From: Candidatus Gallimonas intestinigallinarum
Lineage (GTDB): Bacteria; Bacillota_A; Clostridia; Christensenellales; Borkfalkiaceae
Reading direction: 5' to 3'
Assembly (NCBI GenBank): GCA_019116405.1
Contig: DXBS01000150.1
Coordinates: 1 to 24,941 of the forward strand
DNA: 24,941 bases
The notes beneath the pieces were generated by a model. It worked only from the letters and a program-made list of their open reading frames with translations, had not been told where the DNA came from and ran no database searches. Positions 7,168 through 14,896 of this stretch are shown here, one piece after another. Both the position numbers and the translations under genes were made by a program. Every line of letters starts with the position of its first letter. Within the stretch, counting starts at the first letter, position 1.

Positions 7168-7689
7168 ATGAACGATGAAGGATTTCGGGTAAACAGAATG
7201 AAGTTTTATCCATGCCAAAGTGTTGGTTCCAAGGTAGCGTGTTGCTTTGCGGTTTGTTGGTTTTTACCGTTATTGATTATATTTATCATATTCTATCCAG
7301 AAGTGCCGCTATGGTCTGTCCTCCTTTTGGGTTTTTGGATATGCTTTTTGATATTCGCAACTGTTGCCTGTTTTTTCCATGGAGTTATTTTTGACGAAAA
7401 GAAAGGGATTTTGTCTTTGCGAGCCATTTATCGGAGAACGGCAAAGTTTTCAGAGATCAAGGATATTCGGATCAACAATCGTCCGAGCGTCGATCCGAGG
7501 AAATATTGTTTCATTGAGATTTCCTTGAAAAACGGCAAAATAATAAAGATGGCAGGCTATAGTTCTTGTTTTCGTTTAAAACATGATGTGGAGAAGTCGG
7601 CAAAAATTGTTTCGGAAATCAAAAAGCGTTTGCAGGAGAAGGGATATCTGAAAGGAGTATTGGAGCAGGTCATCAGTTACGAGGAATAG
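7168..7689 (+). CDS. Uncharacterised two-TM membrane protein
   Basis: A 173-residue protein of unknown function. Two adjacent hydrophobic helices (about 25-45 and 48-72) form an N-terminal hairpin. A soluble cytoplasmic domain of beta strands follows (GVIFDEKKGILSLRAIYRRT, then FIEISLKNGKIIKMAGY) and ends in a basic helix. This layout resembles small membrane proteins with a PH-like (bPH) fold, but I cannot assign a family. The gene is clearly richer in A/T than its neighbours and uses codons such as ATA, TTT and TTG freely. It has its own consensus promoter and terminator, so it is a self-contained unit that was probably acquired. Confidence 0.75.
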   Translation: MNDEGFRVNRMKFYPCQSVGSKVACCFAVCWFLPLLIIFIIFYPEVPLWSVLLLGFWICFLIFATVACFFHGVIFDEKKGILSLRAIYRRTAKFSEIKDIRINNRPSVDPRKYCFIEISLKNGKIIKMAGYSSCFRLKHDVEKSAKIVSEIKKRLQEKGYLKGVLEQVISYEE

Positions 7690-7715
7690 GGGACTATGTG
7701 CAATCCAATCTGAGA

Positions 7716-7743
7716 AGAGGCAAAATACATTGCCTCTTTTTTG
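7716..7743 (+). terminator. Terminator of the two-TM protein gene
   Basis: AGAGGCAA (7716-7723) pairs with TTGCCTCT (7730-7737), followed by a T-run to 7742. Confidence 0.85.
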
Positions 7744-7796
7744 CACTGCAAAGGAGTGAGTGCTTTGATATTGGTTGCGTTTTTTTACATAACAAT

Positions 7797-7826
7797 CCGC
7801 CCGCCGCACAGTTGTGCGGCGGGCGG
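7797..7826 (-). terminator. 14-bp perfect hairpin downstream of the GH43 gene
   Basis: CCGCCCGCCGCACA (7797-7810) pairs with TGTGCGGCGGGCGG (7813-7826). It sits 67 bp past the stop of the reverse-strand GH43 gene. No U-run follows on either strand, so it may stop transcription inefficiently or stabilise the 3' end. Confidence 0.45.
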
Positions 7827-7892
7827 ATGCTATCATTCTTGTGTCGGTTTGATGGGGCTGCGTGCTCTTCTTGCGAGCGTCCGCCAAGATGA

Positions 7893-8912
7893 TCAGTCGT
7901 TGATGCCCTTCTGGATCTCGTTCTCGAAGGGTGTGTTGTACAGCTCGTCCTTGTTGAGCTCGAAGAGCGGGTAGCCGTCCTCGCGGAACTTGACTTTGAG
8001 GACGTGCGCGTGACGGTTGTGGTCGTCGAGCGGGTCGCCGACGATCTTTTCGTAGTTGCGGAAATGTACCATCGTCAGCCACTCGTCCTCGTCGCCCCGC
8101 ACGAAGCAGTTGTGCCCGGGCCCGTAGACCTTGAGTTCTTCGTTCGTCTTGAGCACGGGCCAGCGTTCCTTGCTCCAGGAGCGGGGGTCGAGAAGATCTG
8201 CGTCCTCGTCGGCGGTGAGCATGCCCATACAGTAGCAGGCGCCCGTCGCGGATGCGGAATAGGTCAGATAGATCTTGCCCTTGGTCTCGGGTCCGTACAG
8301 GACGGAAGGGCCTTCATTGACCCAGAAACCGCCGTCGCGCTCCCAATCGTAGTCGGGCGAGGTGATGCGTACAAATACCGTCTTGAGCCGGGTGGGCGTT
8401 TCCAGCTCCGCGATAAGCAGATCGGAGATGGGCTTTTCGGCGCGCTCACAGCCAAATTTCTGCGCCCAGACGGCATACCATCTGCCCTTCATTTCAAACA
8501 CCGTCATGTCGAGCGAGAAGTCGGTGAAGGGATAGGGATCCTCGTCTGCAGGCTGCATGGGAACGGCGTCCGCCTCCCATTCGTCCGTCATGGGGTCCTG
8601 CCCCTTGCAGATGAGGGCATAGGGGCGGATATCCCAGATATCGGGATAGTGACCCGCCGCAAAGTAGATGACCCACTTGCCCATGATATAGTGCAACTCG
8701 GGCGCCCAGATATGGGACGCCAGCTCGCCCGTCTCGTGCTTCATCCAGACGACGCGGCTCTTTGCCGTCGCGATGCCGTTGACTGTGTCCGCGCAGCGGA
8801 TCTCCAGGCGGTCATACAGGGGGCAGGTCGCCGTGAAATAGTACTTGCCGTTGCGCTTGCAAAGATAGGGGTCTGCGCGCTGGGGCGCAAGGGGAGAAAG
8901 GTATTTTGCCAT
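7893..8912 (-). CDS. GH43-family glycoside hydrolase
   Basis: A 339-residue five-bladed beta-propeller glycosidase without a signal peptide, so it should act in the cytoplasm on imported oligosaccharides. Start ATG at 8912 is chosen for its SD (GAGGAA); an in-frame extension upstream lies in the leader. Visible GH43 landmarks are the N-terminal RADPYLCKRNGKYYF with the presumed base Asp, WAPELHYIMGKWVIYFAAG, FSLDMTVFEMKGRWYAVWA with a second carboxylate, and GGFWVNEGPSVLY with the presumed acid Glu. Members are mostly alpha-L-arabinofuranosidases, beta-xylosidases or related enzymes acting on plant glycans. The subfamily and exact substrate are not clear. It has its own promoter at 8987-9015. 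Confidence 0.87.
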   Translation of the reverse strand: MAKYLSPLAPQRADPYLCKRNGKYYFTATCPLYDRLEIRCADTVNGIATAKSRVVWMKHETGELASHIWAPELHYIMGKWVIYFAAGHYPDIWDIRPYALICKGQDPMTDEWEADAVPMQPADEDPYPFTDFSLDMTVFEMKGRWYAVWAQKFGCERAEKPISDLLIAELETPTRLKTVFVRITSPDYDWERDGGFWVNEGPSVLYGPETKGKIYLTYSASATGACYCMGMLTADEDADLLDPRSWSKERWPVLKTNEELKVYGPGHNCFVRGDEDEWLTMVHFRNYEKIVGDPLDDHNRHAHVLKVKFREDGYPLFELNKDELYNTPFENEIQKGIND

Positions 8913-8986
8913 AAAATTCCTCGCTGTTTGATTTTCGATCGGATGGCGGGCGGAGCGCCCGCTTGGTGACAAACTGTCCTGCCTTT

Positions 8987-9015
8987 ATTATAACCTACTT
9001 TTTGCGCCGCGTCAA
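8987..9015 (-). promoter_or_regulatory. Sigma-A promoter for the GH43 gene
   Basis: On the minus strand: TTGACG (9015-9010), a 17-bp spacer and a perfect TATAAT (8992-8987). It lies 74 bp upstream of the ATG. Confidence 0.8.
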
Positions 9016-9113
9016 CGGGCGCGCGGAAAATTGTCTGCGCTTTTTTGGATATTTTTTGCAGCGGGTAAAAAGCTTTGCGTGCGGACGCCGCCGGGATGCA
9101 GCGGCTTTGCGCG

Positions 9114-11663
9114 TCATCTGTGCCTGTTACGGTCTTTTTCGCGGGGCAGCAGGAAGATATAGACGCCGACGATGAGCAGCGCCAGCACGGTCAGGATGAT
9201 GATGAGCGCGATGCGGATCGCCTCCGAGCCGTCGTTATCCAGCATGTCCGCCGTGACGGTCGCGTGGAACGAGGAGTCGTCGGTCAGGCGCGCGGTGTAG
9301 GTGCCGTCGCCGTTGTCAAAGAGCTGTACCTGCGTGCGCTCGGTGACGAGCCGCTCCTCGCCCGCGTCGTTGGTAAAGAGGATGCCGTCCGAGGGCTTGA
9401 GATAGGAGAGAGTGTACAGATCTCCCGCCGCGGGACCGGGTGAGACGGTCGTGAGATAGGACGCGGGGACCCAGCCGCGCTGCACACTGCGCGCGTCCGT
9501 CTCGTATTCGATGAGGGCGTAGGTCATGTCGGGTGCTTCCACGGTGCCCAGAAGCGTGACCTGCGTGCCGCGTGCGAGCGTGAGATCGATGAGCGGGGCG
9601 TCGAGGCAGGGCGCAAAGTATGCCGAGACCTGCGAGGAGAGATAGCGCGTTTCGCCCTCTGTCTGCGTCCAGCTGCTTTCGGCGGTCGTGACGGCGTCGG
9701 CGCGAAGAAGTTCGGCGGTGTAGCTGCCGTCATCCTCCGCAAAGAGCACGACGGCATAGCCGCCCGGGTTGGTCGCATCGTCTGCGAGCAGGACGCCGCG
9801 GCGCGCCTCCGCGCTCCTGCCGTAGCGGACATAGGGGAAGCTGTCATCGTCCGTATCGCGCAGCGCTTCAAGGTCGACGGTGATGCCGACTGCCTGCGCG
9901 GCGACGTCCACAATGAGGTTTTCCTGCGTGTGATGGGAGAAGATGGCCTCCCTTGCGTCGCCGACGGGAAGTTCGGAGAGCGTCGGAATGGAGGCAAGCG
10001 CGCCTTCGGCGGCGTCCGTGCTTGCCTGCGTCGCGACGATATAGTTGCCGAAGAGGAAATAGACGGCGTCGTCCTCGTATCCGAGGACATAGGAGCGCGC
10101 CTGCGCACTGTCCGCGCCGTAGACGAAGTCAGTGCCGTCGATAGCGGCATACGCCTGTCCGTTGCACATCAGCGTGCCGTTTGAAAGACAGTAAAGGTTG
10201 CCCTCGAGGTCCGCGCGCAGGGCGGTCGCGCCGACGGGAAGGATGATGCCCGTGTCCGTTCCCGTGCTCTGGGAGAGAAACTCCTCCTCTGTGTACATGC
10301 GCACTCTGCCGCCCGTGTAGGAGAGGTAAATGTTGCCGTAGAGGTCGGCGGTCATGCCGTTGGGGGAGGTGCTCGTCTCGATCGATTCGCCGCCCACGAT
10401 GCCCCGCGTGCCGTTGCCCTTGACGTAGTAGGTGCTGCCATACAGTACGCTCAGCCCCACGACCTCGGTACCCGTGAGCCGGGCGGAGGTGAATGCCGTC
10501 TCGCCCGCTGCGTAGTTGCAGGTGTAGACCTGCGTCCCCGACGCGTATGCGATGACTTCGCCGTCTGTCGCGACGCGTTCGGGTTCACTCTCGCAGGCGA
10601 GGACTGTGTAGCTGTCCTCTGCGCTGTTGTAGACGGCGATGCGGTCGTTGCCCGCGTCTGCGGTGACGATCAGATCGCCTGCGCGCACAATGTCCGTCGC
10701 GCCGTTTAAGCGGTTGGGAGAATCGGACGCGGCGGCGATCTCATAGTCGGTGTATGCTGCGCTGCCGTCTCCGATTTCGATCTCGCGGACGGAGGAGCCT
10801 CGGATGCAGTAGAACTTCCCGCCGTAATAGCTGAGCGCCGAGACGCGGCAGAAGTCCGCGTCGTCGGAAAGCAGGGTGGGCGCGGCGTCGCTGCCCGGGG
10901 CGCGGCGGAACAGTCCCGCCGCAGAGGAGAAGTAGAGATAGGTCCCGTCCGAACAGAGGGAGGCAATGTGGCGGTTGACCGTCGTATCGGTGGAGATGTA
11001 GTAGCTGAGCATGTCGCCGTACATGCCGTCGGGTCCGGGATAGTAGATCTGATCGCTCACCGTGCAGTAGAGCGTGCCATCCGCGTAGGAGAGCCAGGGC
11101 TCCGTTCCCGTGGAGAGCTCGCCGAGGAAGGTGCCGTCCGACTGCAGATCGGAGAGGCTGCGCTGTGCGAGCGTCGTCACGCCTTGCGAGATAACCGCCG
11201 TATACAGCATGTCGTTTGCTATGAGGAAGGTAGAACAGTTGAGCGAGGGGATCTGCTCTGCCTCGCTCGTTGTGCAGTCGTAGCGCCAGAAATAATTGGA
11301 AGTGCTGCGCACGGTAAAGTAGAGGGTGTCCCCGACAAACTGGATCTTGCCGATGGACGCGCTCTCGCCCGACGTCGTATAGGCGACATAGCCGGACTGT
11401 GTACCGCGCTCATAGACATAGAGCGACCTGCCGTCCGCGATCGCGATATATTCGTCCGAGAATGCGGCGTCGGAGGGAGAATTCAGCTCAAGGTACTGTT
11501 CGTAACTGCCCGGAAGAAAGAGCGAGGCGTTCTCCGTCGTGAGCGAAACGCTCTCTTCTTCCGCCTGCGCGCTCACCGGGGGATTGAGTTGGGATGCAGC
11601 CGTACAGATCGCGCCGCACAGAAGAAGTGCGGCGAGCGCGGCTGCGCTCTTTCGTAGTAACAT
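9114..11663 (-). CDS. Secreted, C-terminally membrane-anchored beta-propeller/SH3-like protein
   Basis: An 849-residue protein of unknown function. An N-terminal signal peptide (about 1-34, plausible cleavage after SAQA) leads into a long extracytoplasmic region. Residues ~50-560 show repeated beta-rich units of the kind (D)GxLYxxx...NDRIAVYN and PNGMTADLYGNIYLSY, typical of NHL/PQQ-like propellers. An SH3-like segment follows at about 700-760 (LARGTQVTLLGTV...QRGWVPASYL). One TM helix near the C-terminus (about 815-840) is followed by a basic tail, PREKDRNRHR, so the bulk faces outward. Its domain plan parallels the smaller gene at 12394-13074. The ATG lies only 6 bp past the -10 box, with no SD. 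Likely a cell-surface sensor or binding protein, but no function can be assigned. Confidence 0.8.
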   Translation of the reverse strand: MLLRKSAAALAALLLCGAICTAASQLNPPVSAQAEEESVSLTTENASLFLPGSYEQYLELNSPSDAAFSDEYIAIADGRSLYVYERGTQSGYVAYTTSGESASIGKIQFVGDTLYFTVRSTSNYFWRYDCTTSEAEQIPSLNCSTFLIANDMLYTAVISQGVTTLAQRSLSDLQSDGTFLGELSTGTEPWLSYADGTLYCTVSDQIYYPGPDGMYGDMLSYYISTDTTVNRHIASLCSDGTYLYFSSAAGLFRRAPGSDAAPTLLSDDADFCRVSALSYYGGKFYCIRGSSVREIEIGDGSAAYTDYEIAAASDSPNRLNGATDIVRAGDLIVTADAGNDRIAVYNSAEDSYTVLACESEPERVATDGEVIAYASGTQVYTCNYAAGETAFTSARLTGTEVVGLSVLYGSTYYVKGNGTRGIVGGESIETSTSPNGMTADLYGNIYLSYTGGRVRMYTEEEFLSQSTGTDTGIILPVGATALRADLEGNLYCLSNGTLMCNGQAYAAIDGTDFVYGADSAQARSYVLGYEDDAVYFLFGNYIVATQASTDAAEGALASIPTLSELPVGDAREAIFSHHTQENLIVDVAAQAVGITVDLEALRDTDDDSFPYVRYGRSAEARRGVLLADDATNPGGYAVVLFAEDDGSYTAELLRADAVTTAESSWTQTEGETRYLSSQVSAYFAPCLDAPLIDLTLARGTQVTLLGTVEAPDMTYALIEYETDARSVQRGWVPASYLTTVSPGPAAGDLYTLSYLKPSDGILFTNDAGEERLVTERTQVQLFDNGDGTYTARLTDDSSFHATVTADMLDNDGSEAIRIALIIILTVLALLIVGVYIFLLPREKDRNRHR

Positions 11664-11669
11664 ATAACT

Positions 11670-11698
11670 ATTATAACACGCGCGCGTGAAAAAGACAA
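11670..11698 (-). promoter_or_regulatory. Promoter of the propeller gene, giving a leaderless mRNA
   Basis: On the minus strand: TTGTCT (11698-11693), a 17-bp spacer and a perfect TATAAT (11675-11670). The ATG starts at 11663, so transcription should begin at or beside the start codon. The 6 bases between contain no SD. Confidence 0.7.
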
Positions 11699-11886
11699 TT
11701 GCATGCAGGCAAAAATTTTATGAAAGTCCGGGAAGACACAAAAAAACCGTCGGTTTGAAAAAAATTTGAAAAATCCGGAAATTTTTTTGTCATACAGGCA
11801 GCCGTCTGTCATATTTCCATGCTATGATAAAAAGGCAAACAAACGTTCGTATATGTTCGGGCGAAGTCCGGACAGCAGGAGGGGAA

Positions 11887-12393
11887 GTGGCAAACGAATA
11901 CGCAAAGGTGATCCTGTATGCATATCCCTATCTTTCGGCGCTCAGCGACGCCGTCGGGGTGGGCGCGGTCAACAAGGCGATGTTATCCTTTCGTTCGCAG
12001 GAGGACGCCTTGCAGACGGCGGAGACCATCGTGGAGGAGCTGGCGGTCAAATCCAGGCTCATGCGGCTGGAAGATGCGGTGAATGCGGCGCTCTCTTCGC
12101 TGAGCGACGAGGAGCTGTATCTGCTGGAGTACAAGTATTTCCGCCGCAAGCGGGTGCTGCGGGAGAAGTATGCGGGATACTGCATGGCGTGCTCCGAGCG
12201 GACATACTACCGCAAACAGTGTGCCGTACTCAAAAAGTTTGTGTGCCGTCTCATGCAGCAGGGCTGGCAGGAGCAGACTTATTCGGAGGCATTTGGCAGT
12301 TTCGCGCCCTTTGCGCGCGTGCTGGACGCGCTGAAGGCGGGGCGGGAGGGGGCGATCACGCAAAAGCGCGCCCGCAAAGAGCGGGGCGCATGA
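11887..12393 (+). CDS. ArpU/RinA-like phage transcriptional regulator (sigma-70 region 4-like)
   Basis: A 168-residue protein from the GTG at 11887, chosen for its strong SD (AGGAGG, 11877-11882). An ATG at 11824 is in frame but has no SD. A helical N-terminal part (residues ~1-70) is followed by LSDEELYLLEYKYFRRKRV and then CSERTYYRKQCAVLKKF. This is the spacing of a sigma-70 region 4-like helix-turn-helix as found in phage late-gene regulators of the ArpU/RinA type. Such genes usually sit just before the terminase genes and switch on head and packaging genes. Here a reverse-strand gene lies between it and terL, and the stop codons of the two abut at 12393/12394. Target sites are unknown. 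A weak TTGTCA/CATATT promoter (11787-11815) is possible. Confidence 0.72.
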   Translation: MANEYAKVILYAYPYLSALSDAVGVGAVNKAMLSFRSQEDALQTAETIVEELAVKSRLMRLEDAVNAALSSLSDEELYLLEYKYFRRKRVLREKYAGYCMACSERTYYRKQCAVLKKFVCRLMQQGWQEQTYSEAFGSFAPFARVLDALKAGREGAITQKRARKERGA

Positions 12394-13074
12394 TCAGAAG
12401 TCCTGCGGTTCATCCGTCTGGCGGCGCTTGCCGCGCATGAGGATAATTGTGATGGCGACCGCCGCGCCGCAGGCAAGGCAGATGACGACGATCTGCGTCG
12501 CGCTGACGGGACTCTCCGCGGCGGGCGTCTGATCGGTTTCGCCGTCGCCGCTCGTTGCGGCGAGGTAGTCGGTATTGTGCTCGTATTCGGGCGGCGCGTC
12601 GGCAGGGATATAGCCGAAGGTGCCGTCCAGGAGCACATACAGGTAGAGCTGTCCGCTCTCGTAGCGGTCGCCGTAGTAGACAAAGGTGCGCTCGACGGAA
12701 GTGAAGGCGTCGTCGCCGAGGTCGCCCGCTTCGGGCAGGGTATAGGTGACGGTGATCTGCTTTCTGAGGTAGGGGCGGACGGGAATGAAGTCGACAAAGA
12801 GCAGCTGATCGGTGCGGCAGTACCCCAAAAGTTTTTTGTAGGGCAGGTCGTCCACGAGATATTCCACGGTGGAATAGACCTCGCCCTCCTCGAGGACGCG
12901 GACGTAGTATGTATCGGGAATGAGAAAAAGGCGTTCTTCCTCGCTCGCGCCCGCGTAGAACCAGACGTCCTGCTCGCAGACGGCATACCGCCCGTCGGCG
13001 GCGGAGGCGGCGAGGGGCGGGGCGGGAAACAGGAGCGCCGCAAGGAGCGGCAAAAGGAGGATCAGACGTTTCAT
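12394..13074 (-). CDS. Secreted SH3-like, C-terminally membrane-anchored protein
   Basis: A 226-residue protein of unknown function. A signal peptide (about 1-25, plausible cleavage after ASA) precedes an extracytoplasmic beta-rich region. This has two SH3-like stretches, around WFYAGASEEERLFLIPDTYYVRVLEEG and SGQLYLYVLLDGTFGYIPADA. A low-complexity Thr/Pro/Glu linker leads to a single TM helix (about 188-211) and a basic/acidic cytoplasmic tail. The plan parallels the 849-residue protein at 9114-11663, so the two may be related in role. It lies reversed between the phage-type regulator and terL, and its start is 44 bp from the terL start on the opposite strand. No SD precedes the ATG; a TACGAT box ends 7 bp upstream, so this may be another leaderless gene. 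It could be a host surface gene or a cargo gene of the cassette. Confidence 0.72.
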   Translation of the reverse strand: MKRLILLLPLLAALLFPAPPLAASAADGRYAVCEQDVWFYAGASEEERLFLIPDTYYVRVLEEGEVYSTVEYLVDDLPYKKLLGYCRTDQLLFVDFIPVRPYLRKQITVTYTLPEAGDLGDDAFTSVERTFVYYGDRYESGQLYLYVLLDGTFGYIPADAPPEYEHNTDYLAATSGDGETDQTPAAESPVSATQIVVICLACGAAVAITIILMRGKRRQTDEPQDF

Positions 13075-13118
13075 GTCTGCTATCGTAGCGCGTTTGCGCG
13101 GGCGGGCGGGGAGCGGTT

Positions 13119-14564
13119 TTGACGAAAATGAGCGAATTATCGGTAAAACTCAGGGCGGTGGAGGCGGAGATCGCCAAGCGGCGGGCGGCGGACCATCTCG
13201 CGCACTACAATACGGGCAGAAAAAAGCATAAAAAACAGCTCGCCTTCCACAAGTGTAAAAAGCGCAACCGCTGGGTGTTCGGCGGCAATCGCTCGGGTAA
13301 GACGGAGTGCGGTGCGGTGGAGGCGGTGTGGATGGCGCGCGGGTGTCATCCCTACCGCAAGAACAGGAAGGACGTGTTCGGCTGGGTGGTGTCGCCCACC
13401 ATGCAGGTGCAGCGCGACGTCGCGCAGAAAAAGGTGCTCTATTACCTGCGTCCCGATCAGATTGCGGATATCGTCATGGTCAGCGGCAGAAAGGACAACC
13501 CCGCCGCGGGCATCGTCGACCAGATCATCGTCAGGAACGTTCTGGGCGGGACGAGCGTGATCGGCTTCAAGAGCTGCGATCAGGGCAGGGAGCGCTTTCA
13601 GGGGAGTTCGCTGGATTTTGTCTGGTTTGACGAGGAGCCGCCGCGCGATATCTACGAGGAGTGCATGATGCGCGTCGTCGACCGACAGGGGGATATCTTC
13701 GGGACAATGACGCCCCTGAAGGGGCTGACCTTTCTCTACGAGGAGATCTACCTCAACCGCGGGAACAATCCCGAAGTCTGGTACGAGTTCATGGAGTGGG
13801 CGGACAACCCCTTTCTCTCCAAGAAGGAGATCGCGCTGCTCACCGCCTCCATGGACGAGACGACGCTGCAGTCCCGCCGCTACGGCAGGTTCGCCGCGCG
13901 CGAAGGGTTGGTCTATCCCGAATTTGACGAGCGGGTGCATGTCATCGAGCCCTTTTCCGTCCCGCCTGACTGGCAGGCGAAGATCAGCATCGACCCGGGG
14001 CTCAAGAACCCGCTCTCGGCGCACTGGTACGCCGTCGATTGGGACGGCAATGTGTATGTGATCGCCGAGCACTACGCCGCGGGGAAGGATGTAGACTACC
14101 ATGTGCGCGCCATCCTCGCGATGTGCGAAAAACTGGGCTGGAAGCGGGACGCGCAGGGGAGGGTGGAGGCGCTCATCGACTCGGCGGCGGGGCAGCGCAC
14201 GCTGGCGGCGGCAAAATCAGTCGCGGAGCTTTTCGCAGAGCGCGGCATCCTCGCCGATACCCGCGTCGAGAAGGACGTCTTTTCCGGCATCGAACGCGTC
14301 AAGGGGTACTTAAGTCGCGATAACGGGCTGCCCGATCTGTATATCTTCTCGGGGTGCGTCAATATGATCCGCGAGTTCAAGAGCTATTTCTGGGGCAGCG
14401 GGGAGAGTCCCGTAAAAAGAGACGATCACGCGATGGACGAGCTGCGCTATTTTCTGATGGATCGCCCGCAGCCCGCGCGGACGAAGGGCGAAAAGAGCGC
14501 GATTGCGAGGGACAAGGAGAAGCGCATCCGGGCGCTGAGAAGGGGAACAAAACACAAAAAATGA
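13119..14564 (+). CDS. Terminase large subunit
   Basis: A 481-residue DNA-packaging motor: an ATPase that pumps DNA into capsids plus a nuclease that cuts it. Walker A is GGNRSGKT (55-62), Walker B is VWFDEEP (168-174, with Asp171/Glu172), and a TMTPLKG coupling-type motif lies at 196-202. The C-terminal RNase H-like nuclease has acidic residues at SIDPG (Asp292), LIDSAA (Asp354) and DDHAMDE (435-441). All key residues appear present, so the enzyme looks functional. The start is taken as TTG at 13119 (SD GGGGAG, about 5 bp away); an ATG three codons later (13128) is an alternative. It is the first gene of the head run and diverges from the SH3-like gene. Confidence 0.92.
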   Translation: MTKMSELSVKLRAVEAEIAKRRAADHLAHYNTGRKKHKKQLAFHKCKKRNRWVFGGNRSGKTECGAVEAVWMARGCHPYRKNRKDVFGWVVSPTMQVQRDVAQKKVLYYLRPDQIADIVMVSGRKDNPAAGIVDQIIVRNVLGGTSVIGFKSCDQGRERFQGSSLDFVWFDEEPPRDIYEECMMRVVDRQGDIFGTMTPLKGLTFLYEEIYLNRGNNPEVWYEFMEWADNPFLSKKEIALLTASMDETTLQSRRYGRFAAREGLVYPEFDERVHVIEPFSVPPDWQAKISIDPGLKNPLSAHWYAVDWDGNVYVIAEHYAAGKDVDYHVRAILAMCEKLGWKRDAQGRVEALIDSAAGQRTLAAAKSVAELFAERGILADTRVEKDVFSGIERVKGYLSRDNGLPDLYIFSGCVNMIREFKSYFWGSGESPVKRDDHAMDELRYFLMDRPQPARTKGEKSAIARDKEKRIRALRRGTKHKK

Positions 14565-14571
14565 CATGGAA

Positions 14572-14600
14572 CATAGTATTATGTCTGACATAATACCGTG
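14572..14600. repeat. Hairpin between terL and the next gene
   Basis: CATAGTATTATG (14572-14583) pairs with 14589-14600, with one mismatch and one wobble. The inner 8 bp (GTATTATG/CATAATAC) are perfect. CATAGTATTATGT is identical to the core of the palindrome at 6966-7002. Possible roles are an mRNA hairpin, an operator or a packaging-related site; none is shown. Confidence 0.5.
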
Positions 14601-14632
14601 AAAATGCCAGAAAAAGGAGGAAAAGTCGTTGG

Positions 14633-14896
14633 ATGCAGGAGGATAAGGTCAGGGATGCGGTGCTCAAAGTCGCGCTCGGCTTCCGCGTGGAGGAGGTGAC
14701 GGAGGAGTACGGCATGGAGGACGGGGAGATGCGCCTCGTCAAGTGCAGAAAGACGCACAAGGATATCCCGCCCGACTTAAAGGCGGTGCGCCTTTTATTG
14801 GAGGGAACGGACTACGCGTCCTTTACGGACGAACAGCTCGAAGCGGAGAAAGAAAAGCTGCTCAGACAACTTGAGCGCGAAAAGGAGAATGCATGA
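14633..14896 (+). CDS. Small phage protein, possible terminase-small-subunit-like
   Basis: An 87-residue, charged, mostly helical protein. An N-terminal helix is followed by VTEEYGMEDGEMRLVKCRKTH and then IPPDLKAVRLLLEG. That order resembles small proteins beside terL in Clostridia phages, whose pattern is 'Lys/Thr-rich strand, pPD..A...L'. A C-terminal Glu/Lys helix may form a coiled coil. SD AAGGAGG is at 14614-14620, 12 bp from the ATG, which is a long spacing. It overlaps the portal start by 4 bp. It may help terL choose DNA, but no DNA-binding motif is clear. It is the only small gene near terL that could take that role. Confidence 0.6.
   Translation: MQEDKVRDAVLKVALGFRVEEVTEEYGMEDGEMRLVKCRKTHKDIPPDLKAVRLLLEGTDYASFTDEQLEAEKEKLLRQLEREKENA

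Noticed and set aside
9114..11657. Forward-strand open frames opposite the 849-residue protein (for example 10968-11657)
   Set aside because: The reverse frame has a signal peptide, propeller repeats, a TM anchor and a promoter; the forward frames have none of these.
11761..11830. TATGAT at 11823-11828 as a -10 box for the regulator gene
   Set aside because: No -35 box lies at a suitable distance; the alternative TTGTCA/CATATT pair is weak, so neither is annotated as a firm promoter.
11824..11886. N-terminal extension of the ArpU/RinA-like regulator from ATG 11824
   Set aside because: There is no SD before this ATG, while the GTG at 11887 has a strong, well-spaced AGGAGG.
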